From Campylobacteraceae bacterium (GTDB lineage: Bacteria; Campylobacterota; Campylobacteria; Campylobacterales; Campylobacteraceae), in NCBI GenBank assembly GCA_031256525.1, contig JAIRQK010000136.1, forward strand, positions 1 through 16,422: a stretch of DNA of 16,422 bases. The letters run 5' to 3'. The translations under genes were made by a program, and so were the position numbers. Below the pieces are notes generated by a model, which was given only the letters and a program-made list of their open reading frames with translations, did no database searches and had not been told where the DNA came from. Positions 14,300 through 16,422 of the stretch are shown here, piece by piece. Each line of letters starts with the position of its first letter. Positions within the stretch are counted from its first letter, which is position 1.

Positions 14300-14779
14300 T
14301 TATTTGTTTAAATTTCTATACTCTTCGCAACCATCTTGCAACCCTAAATCACACGCTTTTCCAAAATACTCTTTTGCTTGTGATATATCTTTTTCAACAC
14401 CAACCCCAGATTCATATAAAATGCCCACACCAAAACAAGAGACTGCATCATCTTTATCACAAGCCTTATTTAAAATATTTAAAGCTTTTGCATAGTCCTG
14501 TCTTACGCCTTGACCATTAAGATAACTAACACCTAGACTACCACAAGACCTAGCAACCCCACCATCACAAGCCTTAGTAAAATATTCAACAGCTTTTGCA
14601 TAGTCCTGTCTTATTCCTAACTCACCAAGTGAGTATATGTTGCCAAGATATTCACAAGACTTAAAGTTCTTGTTATTGCACTTTTTTTCAAAACATATAA
14701 TATCACTACATTCTTTTTGTTCACAACCAACAATAAATAAACCAAAACAGCAAAACATTATTGCAACTATTTTTTTCAT
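14300..14779 (-). CDS. Cys-rich Sel1-repeat lipoprotein (Hcp-like)
   Basis: A 159-residue exported protein. The signal peptide ends in IVGC (Cys19), a lipobox. The mature part has Sel1-like repeats of exactly 36 residues. Cys pairs lie eight apart at 34/42, 71/79, 107/115 and 143/151, the last three in strict 36-residue register. This is the disulfide-stapled helix pattern of Helicobacter Hcp proteins, secreted alpha-alpha solenoids that often act in binding or host interaction. Cys24, Cys29 and Cys34 form a further group. Function is unknown; no enzymatic motif is seen. The ATG has a strong AGGTGAGGA upstream. It is followed 8 bases later by the nuclease remnant. The 125-base gap to nuoN (14780-14904) holds only a weak TATAGT-like promoter candidate. 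Confidence 0.88.
   Translation of the reverse strand: MKKIVAIMFCCFGLFIVGCEQKECSDIICFEKKCNNKNFKSCEYLGNIYSLGELGIRQDYAKAVEYFTKACDGGVARSCGSLGVSYLNGQGVRQDYAKALNILNKACDKDDAVSCFGVGILYESGVGVEKDISQAKEYFGKACDLGLQDGCEEYRNLNK
14483..14613. repeat. Two exact 23-bp direct repeats in the Sel1 gene, 108 bp apart
   Basis: An identical 23-base segment starting AGCTTTTGCATAG occurs at 14483-14505 and 14591-14613. The spacing is 108 bases, one 36-residue Sel1 repeat. It encodes the RQDYAKA part of adjacent repeats. Further similar sequence with the same offset (CACAAGCCTTA) lies just before each copy. This points to tandem duplication of a repeat unit and leaves room for recombination. Confidence 0.8.
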
Positions 14780-14904
14780 TTCCTCACCTCTTGTTTTAAA
14801 ATTTTAAACTGAAACTATATTAAACTAAATCTCTATCTTCTCTTAAAACTTATAACATTACACATATTTACTAACACCACAACTAACATCTCAAAAAACA
14901 GTTT

Positions 14905-16389
14905 TTATAAATAGTACTGTATAAGACGCAAAAGTGGCTCAATCAAAACAAAAGCAAAAATGGTAAATATAGCCGCAATTCCAACTATAAAAACAAGAGG
15001 TCCTGACGAATTTATAATATATATGCTTCCATCTTTTTCGATTGGCTCTTTTAAAAACATATAAATTATAAGTTTCAGATAGTAGTAAGCTGCTATCGCG
15101 TTATTTATCGCCATAATAATTGCAAGTCCTACATACTCTGCGTTTATAGCCAAACTCATAATATAGATTTTGCCCCAAAATACTGAAAATGGAGGAATTC
15201 CAGCCAATGACAACATAAACAGAGCCATAATAACTGCCGCAAAAGGGGCAACTTTTACCATACCTGAGAATTTAACAAATGGGTGTTGAAATCTCTCATC
15301 CCAAAGATTCTCTTTGTTTCTTGCGATCCAAAGCATAGAAAAAGCACCGAGATTTGTAAACATAAAAAAGACCCAATAGAAAAATATAGCTGTTTTTGCT
15401 TGATAAGAGACAACATCTTCTCCAATTGATGCTATCAAAACTGCAGCTAACACAAATCCAGCGTGTGAAATTGAGCTAAACCCTAACATTCTCTTGACAT
15501 CAGTTTGTGCAAGTGCCATTAAATTTGCTAATGTTATAGTTACAATAACTAACAGATATAACATATCATGAAGCCATGTTAGTCCAGAAGATATCAGAAC
15601 TTCAAAAAATCTTAACACCACCACAAATGTCGCAATTTTCGGAACAACAGACATATAGCCAGCAAGAGGTGCTGAACTTCCCTCATACACATCAGGCGCC
15701 CAAGTGTGAAATGGTATAAGAGATAGTTTAAAAGCAAGTGTTCCAAGAATAAATGCTATACCACCCAAAACAGCGTACATTGGTTCGAAATTTTTCTCTA
15801 TTAATCTCTCATGTATTACTGATATATCAACACTTCCTGTTAGTGCATAGAGTATCATTGCTCCAAATGCAAAAAACCCAGCAGCAAGTGCTCCCATACA
15901 AAAATATTTTATCGCCGCTTCTATTGCCTTTTGGCGAGAGTGCATTGCAATGATTGTGTAGAGTGCTAACGAACCTGTTTCAAGTCCTAAAAATATAAGT
16001 ATCAAATTTTCACTTGAAACCATAAAGACAAATCCAGCTATCATAAATAAAAACAGAGCGAAAAACTCTGCAAATCTATGCTCATTAAACTCTTGAGAAT
16101 TTAGAGCTAACGCAATGAAAAGTATTGACGCTACTAAGATGATAATCTGCGAAAGAACGCCTATACCATCAACTAACATAACATCAAAAAAGCCTTTTTG
16201 GTTTGGCTCCAATCCAATTAAAAAACCAAGCGACAAAAGGATAAATAAAACCGAAATTATCGTATAAAATCTTTTTGAAATGTCATTATTAAAAATATCT
16301 ATACATAAAATCAATAAAGCTCCAACTATCAAAGCACAAACAGGTAAAAGCGTTACAAGATTAAGGTCAGCGAGTATTAAGTCTTGCAT
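14905..16389 (-). CDS. nuoN: NADH-quinone oxidoreductase subunit N
   Basis: A 494-residue integral membrane subunit of respiratory complex I, with about 14 predicted helices, related to Mrp antiporter subunits. Conserved charged residues of the proton channel match E. coli NuoN: Glu137 in GLETGSLALY, Lys161 in AAIKYF and Lys221 in AFKLSLIPFHTWAPDVYEG, with His228. A further Lys sits in FWGKIYI near the C-terminus. The ATG at 16387-16389 overlaps a TAA in another frame as TAATG, probably the nuoM stop. In these bacteria NuoE/F are often replaced, so the electron donor may not be NADH. It is normally the last nuo gene, which fits the different gene type that follows. Confidence 0.97.
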   Translation of the reverse strand: MQDLILADLNLVTLLPVCALIVGALLILCIDIFNNDISKRFYTIISVLFILLSLGFLIGLEPNQKGFFDVMLVDGIGVLSQIIILVASILFIALALNSQEFNEHRFAEFFALFLFMIAGFVFMVSSENLILIFLGLETGSLALYTIIAMHSRQKAIEAAIKYFCMGALAAGFFAFGAMILYALTGSVDISVIHERLIEKNFEPMYAVLGGIAFILGTLAFKLSLIPFHTWAPDVYEGSSAPLAGYMSVVPKIATFVVVLRFFEVLISSGLTWLHDMLYLLVIVTITLANLMALAQTDVKRMLGFSSISHAGFVLAAVLIASIGEDVVSYQAKTAIFFYWVFFMFTNLGAFSMLWIARNKENLWDERFQHPFVKFSGMVKVAPFAAVIMALFMLSLAGIPPFSVFWGKIYIMSLAINAEYVGLAIIMAINNAIAAYYYLKLIIYMFLKEPIEKDGSIYIINSSGPLVFIVGIAAIFTIFAFVLIEPLLRLIQYYL

Positions 16390-16422
16390 TATTTTGCCCC
16401 CCCATTAACATTAATTATAAAA
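16389..16422 (-). CDS. nuoM: Probable 3' end of nuoM (10 codons visible)
   Basis: One minus-strand frame is open to the window edge and ends FIINVNGGAK at a TAA that shares its A with the nuoN ATG. nuoM almost always precedes nuoN, and this coupling is typical of nuo operons. The tail is too short to match by sequence. It contains a run of seven G residues on this strand (16397-16403). The other two frames also stop in this stretch, so the call rests on context. Confidence 0.4.
   Translation of the reverse strand, partial: FIINVNGGAK

Noticed and set aside
14891..14907. AAAAACTGTTTTTT after nuoN as a terminator
   Set aside because: The symmetric arms are only A and T next to a loop too small to form, so no stable hairpin is possible.
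1..16422. CRISPR array, tRNA, rRNA, insertion sequence, integrase or toxin-antitoxin genes
   Set aside because: No spaced direct repeats, cloverleaf sequences, transposase motifs or small paired toxin genes were seen on either strand; the only regular repeats are inside the Sel1 coding region.

Overview
This AT-rich window is best read as chromosomal DNA of a member of the Campylobacterota (Epsilonproteobacteria). The evidence is the gene content and the order trxB-trxA-yraN-hom-aminotransferase-two envelope genes-rlmB-rsmI-rpmE-rsmE-membrane protein-haem lipoprotein-queD-queE-moaA-membrane protein-ubiA/mqnP-miaA. From memory, this matches the Campylobacter jejuni block around Cj0146c to Cj0166 almost gene for gene. 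I could not check the genus. Beyond miaA, a small Sel1 lipoprotein, a broken nuclease gene and nuoN follow, and that junction does not match what I recall of Campylobacter.

Layout, reading the minus strand from high to low coordinates. (1) 14905-16422: nuoN, with the last codons of a probable nuoM at the window edge. (2) 14173-14779: a Cys-rich Sel1-repeat lipoprotein followed by a 39-codon remnant of a secreted thermonuclease-like gene. A rho-independent terminator for this unit lies inside the 3' end of the convergent miaA. (3) miaA (13237-14145) is the only plus-strand gene; it diverges from mqnP. (4) mqnP and a coiled-coil membrane protein (11635-13142). (5) A tight six-gene unit, moaA-queE-queD-cytochrome c lipoprotein-4TM protein-rsmE (7440-11527), joined by overlaps or gaps of at most 18 nt. 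A promoter and a 24-bp inverted repeat lie upstream of moaA. (6) A long unit from a good sigma-70 promoter: rpmE-rsmI-rlmB-RodZ-like protein-periplasmic protein-aminotransferase-hom-yraN (1110-7332). (7) trxA-trxB with their own promoter and an RNA hairpin between them.

Functionally the window mixes translation and RNA modification (rpmE, rsmI, rlmB, rsmE, miaA, queD/queE), cofactor and quinone synthesis (moaA, mqnP), amino-acid synthesis (aminotransferase, hom), thiol redox control (trxA, trxB), respiration (nuoN, cytochrome c lipoprotein) and envelope proteins of unknown role. Menaquinone by the futalosine route is implied by mqnP.

Most genes are ordinary housekeeping genes. The points worth a second look are an apparent AUU start for yraN, a RodZ-like protein paired with an unknown periplasmic protein, a cytochrome on a long helical lipoprotein tether, non-standard Cys spacing in QueE and QueD, a decayed nuclease gene, a terminator buried in miaA, and inverted repeats at two promoters. 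I see no CRISPR array, tRNA, rRNA, insertion sequence or phage gene. No stretch over 300 bases lacks a gene; the longest gaps are about 90-155 bases and are described below.
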